The translations under genes and the position numbers were made by a program. The notes beneath the pieces are model-generated. The model searched no databases. It saw only the letters and a list, made by a program, of their open reading frames with translations, and had not been told where the DNA came from. DNA of 40,534 bases, taken from an uncultured Bacteroidia bacterium (GTDB lineage Bacteria > Bacteroidota > Bacteroidia > Bacteroidales > Prolixibacteraceae). The DNA lies in NCBI GenBank assembly GCA_903834845.1, contig CAILKW010000726.1:1-40534 (forward strand). Reading direction: 5' to 3'. Below, piece by piece: positions 17,848 through 26,244 of the stretch; within the stretch, counting starts at the first letter, position 1; the number at the start of each line of letters is the position of its first letter.

Positions 17848-19410
17848 ATGAATAAATCAAAAATCGTTTTCATTCTTTTACTCACATTTTGCCTAAATGG
17901 CTTTGCCGGGCAAAAAGGAAGAACATTGAAAAATCCACTCTTTGTCTTTAACAACGGATTGAACAAACAAGACTTGCCGTTTATCCCTTACGATGAACAG
18001 GCCACTATGTTGAAAAAATATGGGTTCGATGGAATCGAACATCGCGAAACTTCGGGAATGATGGAGTTGAAAGAAGCCCTTGGGAAACAGGGACTGAAAA
18101 TTTGCGCCGACTATCTCAAAATCGACATCGACCAGAAAGAACCTTACCTTCCGGAGTGGAAAGAAGTTATACCCAAGCTGAAGGGGACCGGAATCATTCT
18201 TTGGTGTCACCTGCATTCGGCTAAATTTAAACCATCTGACGAGGCGGCCGATACGGAGGTCGTACCCATCCTTCAGGAACTGGCCGATTTTGCTAAACCT
18301 TATGGTGTGAAACTGGCTATTTATCCGCATATCTGGTTTCTGGCCGAAAAAGCTGAAGATTCCTACAGGATTGCCCAAAAGGTAAATCGCGAGAATGTGG
18401 GTGCAGTGTTTAACCTGCCACACTTTTTGAGAACCGATTCTGAAGAGAATATCGACAAAGTTATCAGTCTGATTCTGCCGAAGCTATTTGCAGTTTCTAT
18501 CTGTGGGGCCGAAGGCGGCGATACCAATGACATGGATTGGGATCGGTTAATCCAGCCTTTGGGGAAAGGCACTTTTGATGTTTACCGTTTGGTGGAATTG
18601 TTGGCTGACAAGGGCTTTCAGGGATCTTTTGGTTTGCAATGCTATGGACTAAAGGACGTTCCGGAAAACTATCTTTCACAAAGCGGCGAAGTCTGGAAGT
18701 CATTCAAACAACGGTATGCTCAACCCCTAAATTCGTTAGATTCTAAGGAAAAGAGCAGTGGGTGGAAATTGTTGTTCGATGGAAAATCCACCAAACAATG
18801 GCGGGCTATCAACGAAAAATCGTTTCCGAAAGTTGGTCGGAAGGTTGAAAACGGGGAATTGTGTATTTCCGGCGATAATGTTCTGGCCGAATCGATTAAT
18901 ACCGGTGATATTGTCACGGAAAAGATGTATGGCAATTTCGAACTGGTGTGGGATTGGAAAATGCTGACTAAAGGTGGAAACAGTGGATTGAAATATTTTG
19001 TGATTGAAGGATTGTCAGTAAACCACAAACATGGAGAAGGGCCTGAATATCAATTGTTAGATGATAAAAACCACCCTTGGATGCTTGAAGGAAAAATGAA
19101 ACCTAACGATTTTCATACCGTTGGTTCCCTGTACGAATTGTATGCAGCATCGGCCGATAAACGCCCCAGCCCACTTGGTTTGTGGAACCAAAGCAGGATT
19201 GTGAGTAACAATAATCATATTGAACACTGGCTAAACGGCCAAAAAGTATTGGAATATGAACGCGGCAGCAGCGATTTTAAGGAACAGATCGCCAAAAGTA
19301 AAATGGCAGGAATACCCGGTTTTGGTTTAGCCAAAGAAGGTCATATTTTGTTGCAGGATCATGGAAGTATAGTTCATTTCAGGAATATAAAAATCAAGGA
19401 ACTTAAATAA
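17848..19410 (+). CDS. Secreted fusion: sugar-phosphate isomerase/epimerase-like TIM barrel + DUF1080 (3-keto-disaccharide hydrolase-like)
   Basis: 520 residues with signal peptide to about residue 21 (FCLNGFAGQ). Residues about 25-285 form a xylose-isomerase-like TIM barrel (YGFDGIEHRETSG, ICADYLKIDID, IQPLGKGTFDVYRLVELLADKGFQG). Residues about 305-520 are a DUF1080 domain, recognisable by LLFDGKSTKQWRA, GGNSGLKYFV, EGPEYQLLDD and the late HFRNIKIKEL strand. DUF1080 proteins are concanavalin-like folds, some of which cleave glycosides already oxidised to 3-keto sugars. The next gene is a Tat-exported Gfo/Idh dehydrogenase that could supply that oxidation. In B. thetaiotaomicron comparable domains are on separate genes (BT2156-BT2158 area); here two are one polypeptide. 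Confidence 0.87.
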   Translation: MNKSKIVFILLLTFCLNGFAGQKGRTLKNPLFVFNNGLNKQDLPFIPYDEQATMLKKYGFDGIEHRETSGMMELKEALGKQGLKICADYLKIDIDQKEPYLPEWKEVIPKLKGTGIILWCHLHSAKFKPSDEAADTEVVPILQELADFAKPYGVKLAIYPHIWFLAEKAEDSYRIAQKVNRENVGAVFNLPHFLRTDSEENIDKVISLILPKLFAVSICGAEGGDTNDMDWDRLIQPLGKGTFDVYRLVELLADKGFQGSFGLQCYGLKDVPENYLSQSGEVWKSFKQRYAQPLNSLDSKEKSSGWKLLFDGKSTKQWRAINEKSFPKVGRKVENGELCISGDNVLAESINTGDIVTEKMYGNFELVWDWKMLTKGGNSGLKYFVIEGLSVNHKHGEGPEYQLLDDKNHPWMLEGKMKPNDFHTVGSLYELYAASADKRPSPLGLWNQSRIVSNNNHIEHWLNGQKVLEYERGSSDFKEQIAKSKMAGIPGFGLAKEGHILLQDHGSIVHFRNIKIKELK

Positions 19411-19432
19411 ACCCAATTAAAAATATAACCCA

Positions 19433-20755
19433 ATGAAATCAACAAGACGAACATTTCTGAAAAATACAGCATGGGGAACTGCCGGAACGCTTGTCATTCC
19501 GACCATTCTTCCGTCAAGTGTTTTTGGGAACTCAGCGCCATCAAATCGTATCAATATCGCTGTTATCGGATGTGGCCGCCAGTCGGTTACTCCCAATATA
19601 CCTCAACTTTTGGCATCACAGCATGCCCAATTGGTTGGTGTTTGCGATTTGGATGCCTGGCGGTTGGGCAATGCGGTGAAACAGGTGAACAACGAATATT
19701 CGAAGCAAAAAGGAACAGCTTACAATGGGTGCAAAAGCTACAGCGACTATCGCGATGTGATGCGGAATAAAGATATTGATGCCGTTATGATTTCGCTGCC
19801 CGACCACTGGCATGTGCCAATGGCCATTGAAGCAGCCCGTGCCGGGCAACACATATCGCTAGAAAAACCAATTTCAACATGTATCGGTCATGGCCGCAAA
19901 CTTGTTGAAGCCATCAAAAAGCACAAAGTCATCACCCGTAACGATAGTGAATTCCGCACCTTGCCTAAATTTTCGCGCGCTGTCGAATTGGTCAGAAATG
20001 GAAGGATTGGGAAAATACAACGCATTTACGTAGCTGTTCCTCCTGAATCAAATGGACCGGCATTACCGCCTCAACCCACGATGCCAGTTCCAACAGAGTT
20101 AAATTATGACATGTGGTTAGGACCCGCCTGGGAAGTTCCTTATACTGAAAAACGTGTTCATGCCATTAAAGCCTATGGCCGCCCGGGATGGATGAGGGTC
20201 AGCGATTATTGTAACGGCATGATCTCGAACTGGGGAGCTCACCTGATGGGAATTGCGCAATGGGGCCACAATACTGAATATACTGGTCCGGTTTCAATTG
20301 AAGGTACTGGTGATTTTGATAAAGGGCTTTGGAATACGATGAACCGCTTCGATATCAAATATCAATTTGCCGATGGAGTGGAGGTTTTCTTCAAGATTGA
20401 ACGGCCTTATGTTCGTTTTGAAGGTACTGAAGGTTGGATTGAAATTGAATACATGGATAAACTAACTGCCAGTTCGCAGTCTATCCTTGATTCTGAAATC
20501 GGGCCAAACGAAATGCAGATTCGTGATTTGCCCAGCGATAAAGACGATTTTCTGCTGGCCATTAAAGCCAACAAACCATCGCTTGAGCCACTTGAAACTG
20601 CTCACCGAACCATTTCAATGTGCCAGTTGGGTCTGATCTCTGTCAAAACTGGAGCGAAATTGACATGGGATCCTGCTAAAGAAGAAATCATTGGCGATAA
20701 TGCTGCTACTGCAATGTTGGATATTCCAATTCGTGAGAAGTATTTCAAATTTTGA
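19433..20755 (+). CDS. Tat-exported Gfo/Idh/MocA-family sugar oxidoreductase
   Basis: NAD(P)-dependent sugar dehydrogenase, 440 aa. The N-terminus carries a twin-arginine signal (STRRTFLKN, then a hydrophobic stretch), so the enzyme is predicted to be exported folded with its cofactor. The Rossmann fold follows with INIAVIGCGRQS, and the family signature is E144-K145-P146 (SLEKPIS), preceded by DHWHVPMAIEAARAGQH. The C-terminal domain contains the structural EGTEGWIEIEYMD. Exported Gfo/Idh enzymes of this class act with DUF1080 proteins in 3-keto-glycoside formation and cleavage, which fits the adjacent fusion gene. Substrate unknown. It is 22 bases after the fusion gene. Confidence 0.92.
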   Translation: MKSTRRTFLKNTAWGTAGTLVIPTILPSSVFGNSAPSNRINIAVIGCGRQSVTPNIPQLLASQHAQLVGVCDLDAWRLGNAVKQVNNEYSKQKGTAYNGCKSYSDYRDVMRNKDIDAVMISLPDHWHVPMAIEAARAGQHISLEKPISTCIGHGRKLVEAIKKHKVITRNDSEFRTLPKFSRAVELVRNGRIGKIQRIYVAVPPESNGPALPPQPTMPVPTELNYDMWLGPAWEVPYTEKRVHAIKAYGRPGWMRVSDYCNGMISNWGAHLMGIAQWGHNTEYTGPVSIEGTGDFDKGLWNTMNRFDIKYQFADGVEVFFKIERPYVRFEGTEGWIEIEYMDKLTASSQSILDSEIGPNEMQIRDLPSDKDDFLLAIKANKPSLEPLETAHRTISMCQLGLISVKTGAKLTWDPAKEEIIGDNAATAMLDIPIREKYFKF

Positions 20756-20786
20756 AATATTACGGATAACTTATACCCAAAATATT

Positions 20787-22781
20787 ATGATTTTACAGAA
20801 AACATTATTGATTGCTTTTTGTATTGTGGCTATACTATCCTCTAGGGCGAGTGATTTTAAATTGAACTCTCCAGATAAAAATATCACGATTGAAGTCATC
20901 CTGAAAGAGAAAATTTATTACTCGGTTTCGTTCAAAGGTGATCGTGTATTGGAATCCTCTCCATTGACATTGAGCCTTGAAAATACAATGCTTGGGGCAA
21001 ACCCAATAGTTGTCAATTCAAAACAGACAAGCATTGACCAACTAATCAAAACTGTTTGGGGAAGCAGAAAAGAGATTCACGACCACTACAACCAACTTGC
21101 AATTGATTTTGAAGGTGGTTTCTCTGTTGAATTCCGTGCGTACGACAGTGGGGTAGCTTACCGGTTTGTGACTCGCCTGATAGAAAAACAAGTGATTGTA
21201 AAAAATGAAGAAGTCGCTTTTCGGTTCAATTTTGGTGTTTCGGCCTGGATGCTCGACTCAAAAAGTTATGAAACGAATTACAAATTGCAGAATTTAGATG
21301 TTCAAAACATTCAGAATTTCAATAATAACAAGGACAAAATCTTCCTTCCTGTATTTATACAGCCAACATCAAAAGTGAAAATTGCCATTACCGAAGCCGG
21401 GCTTCACGAATACCCCAGCATGTTCCTTGACCGGGGCAACGACTACGAAAACTATCTGTTGGGGACATTCGAGAAGTATACGCTGACAACCAAAACCGGC
21501 GGCTTTAGTAATTATTCACAAGTGGCTGATAAAGTGGCTGATTACATTGCCGTAACCAGCGGCACACGCGATTATCCTTGGCGTTTGCTGGTAATCAGTG
21601 ACGACGACCGCACCTTTGCCGACTGTGACCTAGTTTACCAACTCTCCACACCCTGTGAATTGAAAGAAACAGATTGGATCAAACCGGGCAAAGTGGCTTG
21701 GGAATGGTGGAATGACTATGTGGTGGAAGGACAAAATTTCAAAGGTGGAGTGAATACCCAAACTTACCTATATCATATTGATTTTGCAGCTAAATATGGA
21801 TTGGAATACATCCTAATAGATTGGCTATGGACATATAAATATGATCTTACCCTTTTCAATCCGGAAGTTGATCTGAAAAAAATAATTGACTATGCTAATT
21901 CAAAAGGGGTAAAAGTTATTTTGTGGTGCCCGGGACATATCTTACATAAGCAACTCGACAAAGCTTTGGATTTGTTTGCTTCACTGGGTGCCGCCGGAGT
22001 GAAAGCCGACTTCTTCGGTCGTGAGGATCAGACTGTCATTAAAATGTATGAAGACATCGCCAAAGCAACGGCAGCGCACAAAATGCTGATCGATTTTCAC
22101 GGCGCAACCAAACCTACTGGGTTGTCCAGAACCTATCCGAATGTGATCAACTACGAGTCCGTAGCCGGAAACGAGTGGAACAAGCTGAGTGATAACAAAG
22201 TAACCATTGCCCATAAGGTGATGCTTCCATTTACCCGGGGATTACAGGGGCCGATGGATTTTACTCCGGGAGGAATGCGCAACCTGCAATCGGGTCACAA
22301 TCTTCGTTTTACCTTGCCGGTGGTTCATGGAAGCAGATGTAACGAAATGTCACTGTTTGTTTTATACAACGAGCCGCTGAAAATGCTGTGCGATGCACCC
22401 TCGGTCTATGAGAGAGAGCCCGAAATCACCCGTTTTATTTCAAAAATACCGACCGTTTGGGATGACACCAAAGTACTGGAAGCTAAATTTGGACAATACC
22501 TTGTTGAAGCCCGTAAAACAGGCAATACCTGGTACATCGCAGGAATGACCGGAGAAAAGGCTAAGGAAGTTACGCTCGATTTCTCATTTCTGGGCGAGGG
22601 TACTTTCAATGCTCAAATCCTGAAAGATGGACCAAATGCAGATCGTGTGGGAACTGACTACCTCTTTGAAACCAAACAAATCACCAACACTTCGAAACTG
22701 ACCGTCCAGATGGTTACGGGAGGTGGGTTTATCATAAAAATAAATTTGAAACATCAAAATGAATCAGAGTATGAATATTAA
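20787..22781 (+). CDS. GH97 glycoside hydrolase, retaining (alpha-galactosidase-like) type
   Basis: 664-residue secreted glycoside hydrolase. The ORF-track start at 20691 lies inside the preceding gene; ATG 20787 gives a signal peptide (ILQKTLLIAFCIVAILSSRAS). Family GH97 is shown by the N-terminal beta-super-sandwich (LNSPDKNITIEVIL, SVSFKGDRVLESSPL), then the barrel with AWEWWNDYVVEGQNFKGGVN and YILIDWLW. The motif GVKADFF places Asp408 where retaining GH97 enzymes have their nucleophile, and NYESVAGNEWNK places Glu457 as likely acid/base; inverting SusB-like enzymes lack the Asp. That favours an alpha-galactosidase-like over alpha-glucosidase activity. Its 3' end overlaps the next gene by about 23 bases. 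Confidence 0.93.
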   Translation: MILQKTLLIAFCIVAILSSRASDFKLNSPDKNITIEVILKEKIYYSVSFKGDRVLESSPLTLSLENTMLGANPIVVNSKQTSIDQLIKTVWGSRKEIHDHYNQLAIDFEGGFSVEFRAYDSGVAYRFVTRLIEKQVIVKNEEVAFRFNFGVSAWMLDSKSYETNYKLQNLDVQNIQNFNNNKDKIFLPVFIQPTSKVKIAITEAGLHEYPSMFLDRGNDYENYLLGTFEKYTLTTKTGGFSNYSQVADKVADYIAVTSGTRDYPWRLLVISDDDRTFADCDLVYQLSTPCELKETDWIKPGKVAWEWWNDYVVEGQNFKGGVNTQTYLYHIDFAAKYGLEYILIDWLWTYKYDLTLFNPEVDLKKIIDYANSKGVKVILWCPGHILHKQLDKALDLFASLGAAGVKADFFGREDQTVIKMYEDIAKATAAHKMLIDFHGATKPTGLSRTYPNVINYESVAGNEWNKLSDNKVTIAHKVMLPFTRGLQGPMDFTPGGMRNLQSGHNLRFTLPVVHGSRCNEMSLFVLYNEPLKMLCDAPSVYEREPEITRFISKIPTVWDDTKVLEAKFGQYLVEARKTGNTWYIAGMTGEKAKEVTLDFSFLGEGTFNAQILKDGPNADRVGTDYLFETKQITNTSKLTVQMVTGGGFIIKINLKHQNESEYEY

Positions 22782-24039
22782 ACTTATTTTTTGTTTGCTA
22801 ATTTTCATTTCTCAGGCCAATATTCTTTCAGCTACAGAGAAAAATAAACAGAGAAAAATAGAGTCTCCGGAATTTAAGGAACGTGGAGGTTTACCCAATT
22901 TTTTCAAGAAGGCTTTTCATGGTGACTCTATTAACGTTGCATACTTCGTCGGGAGTATAACGGCCCAGGGAGGATATCGGGTATTGTCATTCAATTGGTT
23001 TCAAGAGCAATTTCGCAAGGCGAAATTTCATCAGGTCAATGCGGCTATTGGAGGGACAGGCTCAAAATTCGGAGTATTCCGGTTACAGGAACATGTGCTG
23101 AAATATAAGCCCGATTTGGTTTTTGTGGAATTTGCCGTCAACGATGGAAGGCAAGTCAGAGACCAGATTTTACGGTCGATGGAAGGGATCGTAAGGGGAA
23201 TCTGGAAACAAAATCCTAAAACCGACATTTGTTTTGTTTATACCATGTGTGGAGAGTTTGTCCCGATATTGAAAAATCAACAATTGCCAATACAGGTTAT
23301 GGCGATGGAAGAAGTTGCTCAGCATTACGGCATACCGAGTATTAACTACCAAATTGAAGTATCGAAAAGGCTTCAGGATCATTCATTAATCCTGATGAAC
23401 AAAGAAAAGCAAGTTAACGGAATACCGGTTTTTTCACCCGATGGCGTTCATCCGTACGTTGAGACCGGGCATGCAATCTATTTTGATGTGCTGAAAAGGT
23501 CGTTTGCTAAAATGGATCAACACCAAAAGGCCAAAACACATAAGCTCATCAAACCGCTTTACCCCAATTTCTTTGCTAATGCACACATGATTGAACCCGG
23601 TCAGGCTTCGTATTCCGGAGACTGGCATATGCTGGACACCACCAGTACCGCGGTTTCCGGATTTAAAAAACTCATCAGTCATGTTGCGCAATCACACCAG
23701 ACGGGAGCTACCATGAACCTGAAGTTTAAAGGACCGGCGATTGGCTTTTGCGATATAATAGGCCCAGATGCTGGGAGGGTTATTGTTGAAATTGACGGAA
23801 GTGTGAAGGATACCCTCTACCGGTTTGACAAATATTGCACCTATTTTCATTTGAATTATTACATTGTTGAAAATCTGAAAGATGCAATACATGATGTGGT
23901 TTTCTGTGTGCTGGCCGATCCAATTGATAAAGTTAAAATTTTAAAGCAGATAGGAAATGAGATGAAAAACCCGGACGACTTTAAAGAGAACAACTGGTCG
24001 GTGAGTAAAATTCTGATCAATGGATTTCTTTTGCCTTAA
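22759..24039 (+). CDS. SGNH/GDSL-family esterase, secreted
   Basis: 426 residues; signal peptide MNIKLIFCLLIFISQANILSA (start could be ATG 22759 or 22771; both overlap the GH97 stop, so translational coupling is likely). SGNH blocks are visible: block I AYFVGSITAQGGYRV with Ser66, block II-III NAAIGGTGSKFGVFR, FVEFAVND with the block III Asn, and block V PDGVHPYVETG with Asp228 and His231. The C-terminal 130 residues form an extra beta-rich domain (MNLKFKGPAIGF) common in carbohydrate esterases of this type. Likely removes acetyl or other acyl groups from the PUL glycan. Confidence 0.88.
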   Translation: MNQSMNIKLIFCLLIFISQANILSATEKNKQRKIESPEFKERGGLPNFFKKAFHGDSINVAYFVGSITAQGGYRVLSFNWFQEQFRKAKFHQVNAAIGGTGSKFGVFRLQEHVLKYKPDLVFVEFAVNDGRQVRDQILRSMEGIVRGIWKQNPKTDICFVYTMCGEFVPILKNQQLPIQVMAMEEVAQHYGIPSINYQIEVSKRLQDHSLILMNKEKQVNGIPVFSPDGVHPYVETGHAIYFDVLKRSFAKMDQHQKAKTHKLIKPLYPNFFANAHMIEPGQASYSGDWHMLDTTSTAVSGFKKLISHVAQSHQTGATMNLKFKGPAIGFCDIIGPDAGRVIVEIDGSVKDTLYRFDKYCTYFHLNYYIVENLKDAIHDVVFCVLADPIDKVKILKQIGNEMKNPDDFKENNWSVSKILINGFLLP

Positions 24040-24078
24040 GTTTCATTGACTCTGTAATCCATATCAAATCTGTAAATC

Positions 24079-26214
24079 ATGAAATTAAACCGAAAAATCA
24101 TTGCTGTTTTTGCTGCTTTACTGGCCATCTTTTTCTTCTCTATTGGAAATGAAACACAGGCTGCTGTCACGAAAATTTACGTTTCCACATCAGGGAACGA
24201 CACAAATTCAGGAACGAAAGAATTACCGCTGGCAAGCCTCAACGGAGCTGTCAACCGGCTGCTGACCTTGAGGAAGCTACAAACTTTTGCAGATCAGGTT
24301 GAAGTCATTATTGGTAATGGCGAATATTTTTTAACTGAACCTGTTGTGCTAAATTTCGACGATTCGGGAACCGAAAAATCGCCGGTTATCTTCAAAGCTG
24401 AGGAAGGCGCACATCCGGTTTTTTATGGTGGCAAAAAAAATCAGGGATTCGGGAAATTATCGGAAAAGCTTTGGCGGGCAAAAATACCGGAGGTCGCTGA
24501 ATACGACTGGTACTTTGAGCAATTGTATGTGAATGGCAAACGGGCTGTGCGGGCTAAATCGCCCAATAGTGGCCTCTATTCGCTGAACGATGTTTCCGAA
24601 ACGATTTTGGATAAAGGAAAAGGAAAGTTTCCTGAGCTGGCTGCTCAACGGTTGACGCTTTTCCCGGATGGGGCAGCGAAAGTTGCATCATTTACGAAGG
24701 GAGATTTTAGGGATGCAGTGATAACGTTTTATCATAATTGGGACAATACCCGCAAGCAAATCATTGGTTTTGACCAGGCCTCATCAGCCGCTTTCACTGT
24801 CGGACAGGGTATGAAACCCTGGAATAGCCTGAACAAAAAGACCCGGTATATCATTGAAAATTACAAGGCTGCGTTAGATACTTGTGGGGAGTGGTACCTT
24901 GACCGGACAGGTTATTTGTACTACATGCCTTTTCAGGGTGAAACGATTCAAAATCTGGAGGTAATGGCTCCGGTCACCGACCATTTTGTGATTATTCAGG
25001 GTGACGAAAAGACCGGAAGAAAGGTAGAAAATATCCGGATCGAGGGTCTTTCGTTTCAGGTTTCAGGATATAAAATGCCGGATGGAGGAAATGAACCAGC
25101 TCAGGCAGCTGCCCCTGTTGCCGCGGTTGTTCTGGCCGATTTTACCAAAAATATTCAGTTTGTAAATTGTGAGATTGCACATACAGGCATCAATGCCATC
25201 TGGTTTCGAAAAGCCTGTACCGATTGCAGTATTGAACATTGCTATTTGCATGATTTAGGTGCCGGGAGTATTAAAATAGGCGATTTTGTTCGACCTGAAA
25301 AGGCTGAAGATCTTACCCAGAATATTGTTGTCGACAACAACATCATCCGTTCGGGTGGTTTTGTTTTTCCGTGCGCAGTTGGAGTTACCTTGCTTCATGC
25401 CAGCGACAATCAGATCACGCATAACGAAATTGCTGATTTCCGCTATTCCGGCATTTCAGTAGGGTGGGTGTGGGGATATGCCTTCAGCCCGTCGAAACGG
25501 AACAAAATTGAGTTCAATCACATCCACAATTTGGGTTGGGGCGAATTATGCGATATGGGCGGGGTATATTGCCTCGGCGAATCAGAAGGGACTACCTTCA
25601 GCAACAATGTGGTTCATCATGTTTACTCATTCGATTATGGCGGCTGGGGACTTTATACCGACGAAGGTTCGACTGGCATTGTCATGGAAAACAACCTGGT
25701 GTACAATTGCAAAAGTTCCGGTTTTCATCAGCACTACGGAAAAGAAAACATTGTCAGGAACAATATTTTTGCCAACAACCTAAAAGCCCAGCTTCAGGCA
25801 ACACGGATGGAGGATCATTTGTCGTTTTCGTTTACCAATAATATTATTTGGTTTTCGACAGGCGATTTGCTGAGCAGCAACTGGGACAAAATCAAGCTTC
25901 AGTCCGACAAAAACTGCTATTGGGATACATGCACAAAAGATATCCGCTTCGGAAAGCTGTCATTTGCAGAATGGCAAAAATCGGGGAAAGATGCTCATTC
26001 ACTCATTGCCAACCCGCAATTTGCCGATCCTTCAGCCTTTGATTTCAGAATAAAAAACAAGGCAGTCCTGCGCAAAATAGGGTTTAAGGTTTTTGATTAT
26101 TCACAGGCTGGTGTTTATGGCTCGGATGAGTGGAAAAAGCAGGCCGTTTTTGATCAGGCAATTGCTAAATTATTCGATGAGGCCATTATCCGGAATGAAA
26201 AACGGGTTCAGTAA
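24079..26214 (+). CDS. Secreted right-handed beta-helix glycosidase (GH141/GH120-like)
   Basis: 711-residue secreted protein with signal peptide ending at about NETQAA. The N-terminus KIYVSTSGNDTNSGTKELPL is the hallmark of the large beta-helix group that includes GH120 and GH141 enzymes. Successive Asn/Asp-ended coils run through the centre (IQFVNCEIAHTGINAIWFRKACTDCSIEHCYLHDLG, IEFNHIHNLGWG), with an aromatic-acidic cluster at GGWGLYTDEGSTG typical of the active-site face of these proteins. GH141 members include alpha-L-fucosidase and xylanase activities, so the bond cut here cannot be assigned. Directly upstream of GH92, an order repeated in the decayed copy at 36.3-38.9 kb. Confidence 0.85.
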   Translation: MKLNRKIIAVFAALLAIFFFSIGNETQAAVTKIYVSTSGNDTNSGTKELPLASLNGAVNRLLTLRKLQTFADQVEVIIGNGEYFLTEPVVLNFDDSGTEKSPVIFKAEEGAHPVFYGGKKNQGFGKLSEKLWRAKIPEVAEYDWYFEQLYVNGKRAVRAKSPNSGLYSLNDVSETILDKGKGKFPELAAQRLTLFPDGAAKVASFTKGDFRDAVITFYHNWDNTRKQIIGFDQASSAAFTVGQGMKPWNSLNKKTRYIIENYKAALDTCGEWYLDRTGYLYYMPFQGETIQNLEVMAPVTDHFVIIQGDEKTGRKVENIRIEGLSFQVSGYKMPDGGNEPAQAAAPVAAVVLADFTKNIQFVNCEIAHTGINAIWFRKACTDCSIEHCYLHDLGAGSIKIGDFVRPEKAEDLTQNIVVDNNIIRSGGFVFPCAVGVTLLHASDNQITHNEIADFRYSGISVGWVWGYAFSPSKRNKIEFNHIHNLGWGELCDMGGVYCLGESEGTTFSNNVVHHVYSFDYGGWGLYTDEGSTGIVMENNLVYNCKSSGFHQHYGKENIVRNNIFANNLKAQLQATRMEDHLSFSFTNNIIWFSTGDLLSSNWDKIKLQSDKNCYWDTCTKDIRFGKLSFAEWQKSGKDAHSLIANPQFADPSAFDFRIKNKAVLRKIGFKVFDYSQAGVYGSDEWKKQAVFDQAIAKLFDEAIIRNEKRVQ

Positions 26215-26244
26215 AATCTTAATAAACAGAAGAAAGAAGTAACT

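Noticed and set aside
20691-20786. Extended GH97 start in the ORF track
   Set aside because: The extra 32 residues overlap the Gfo/Idh gene and precede a clear signal peptide; ATG 20787 explains the protein.
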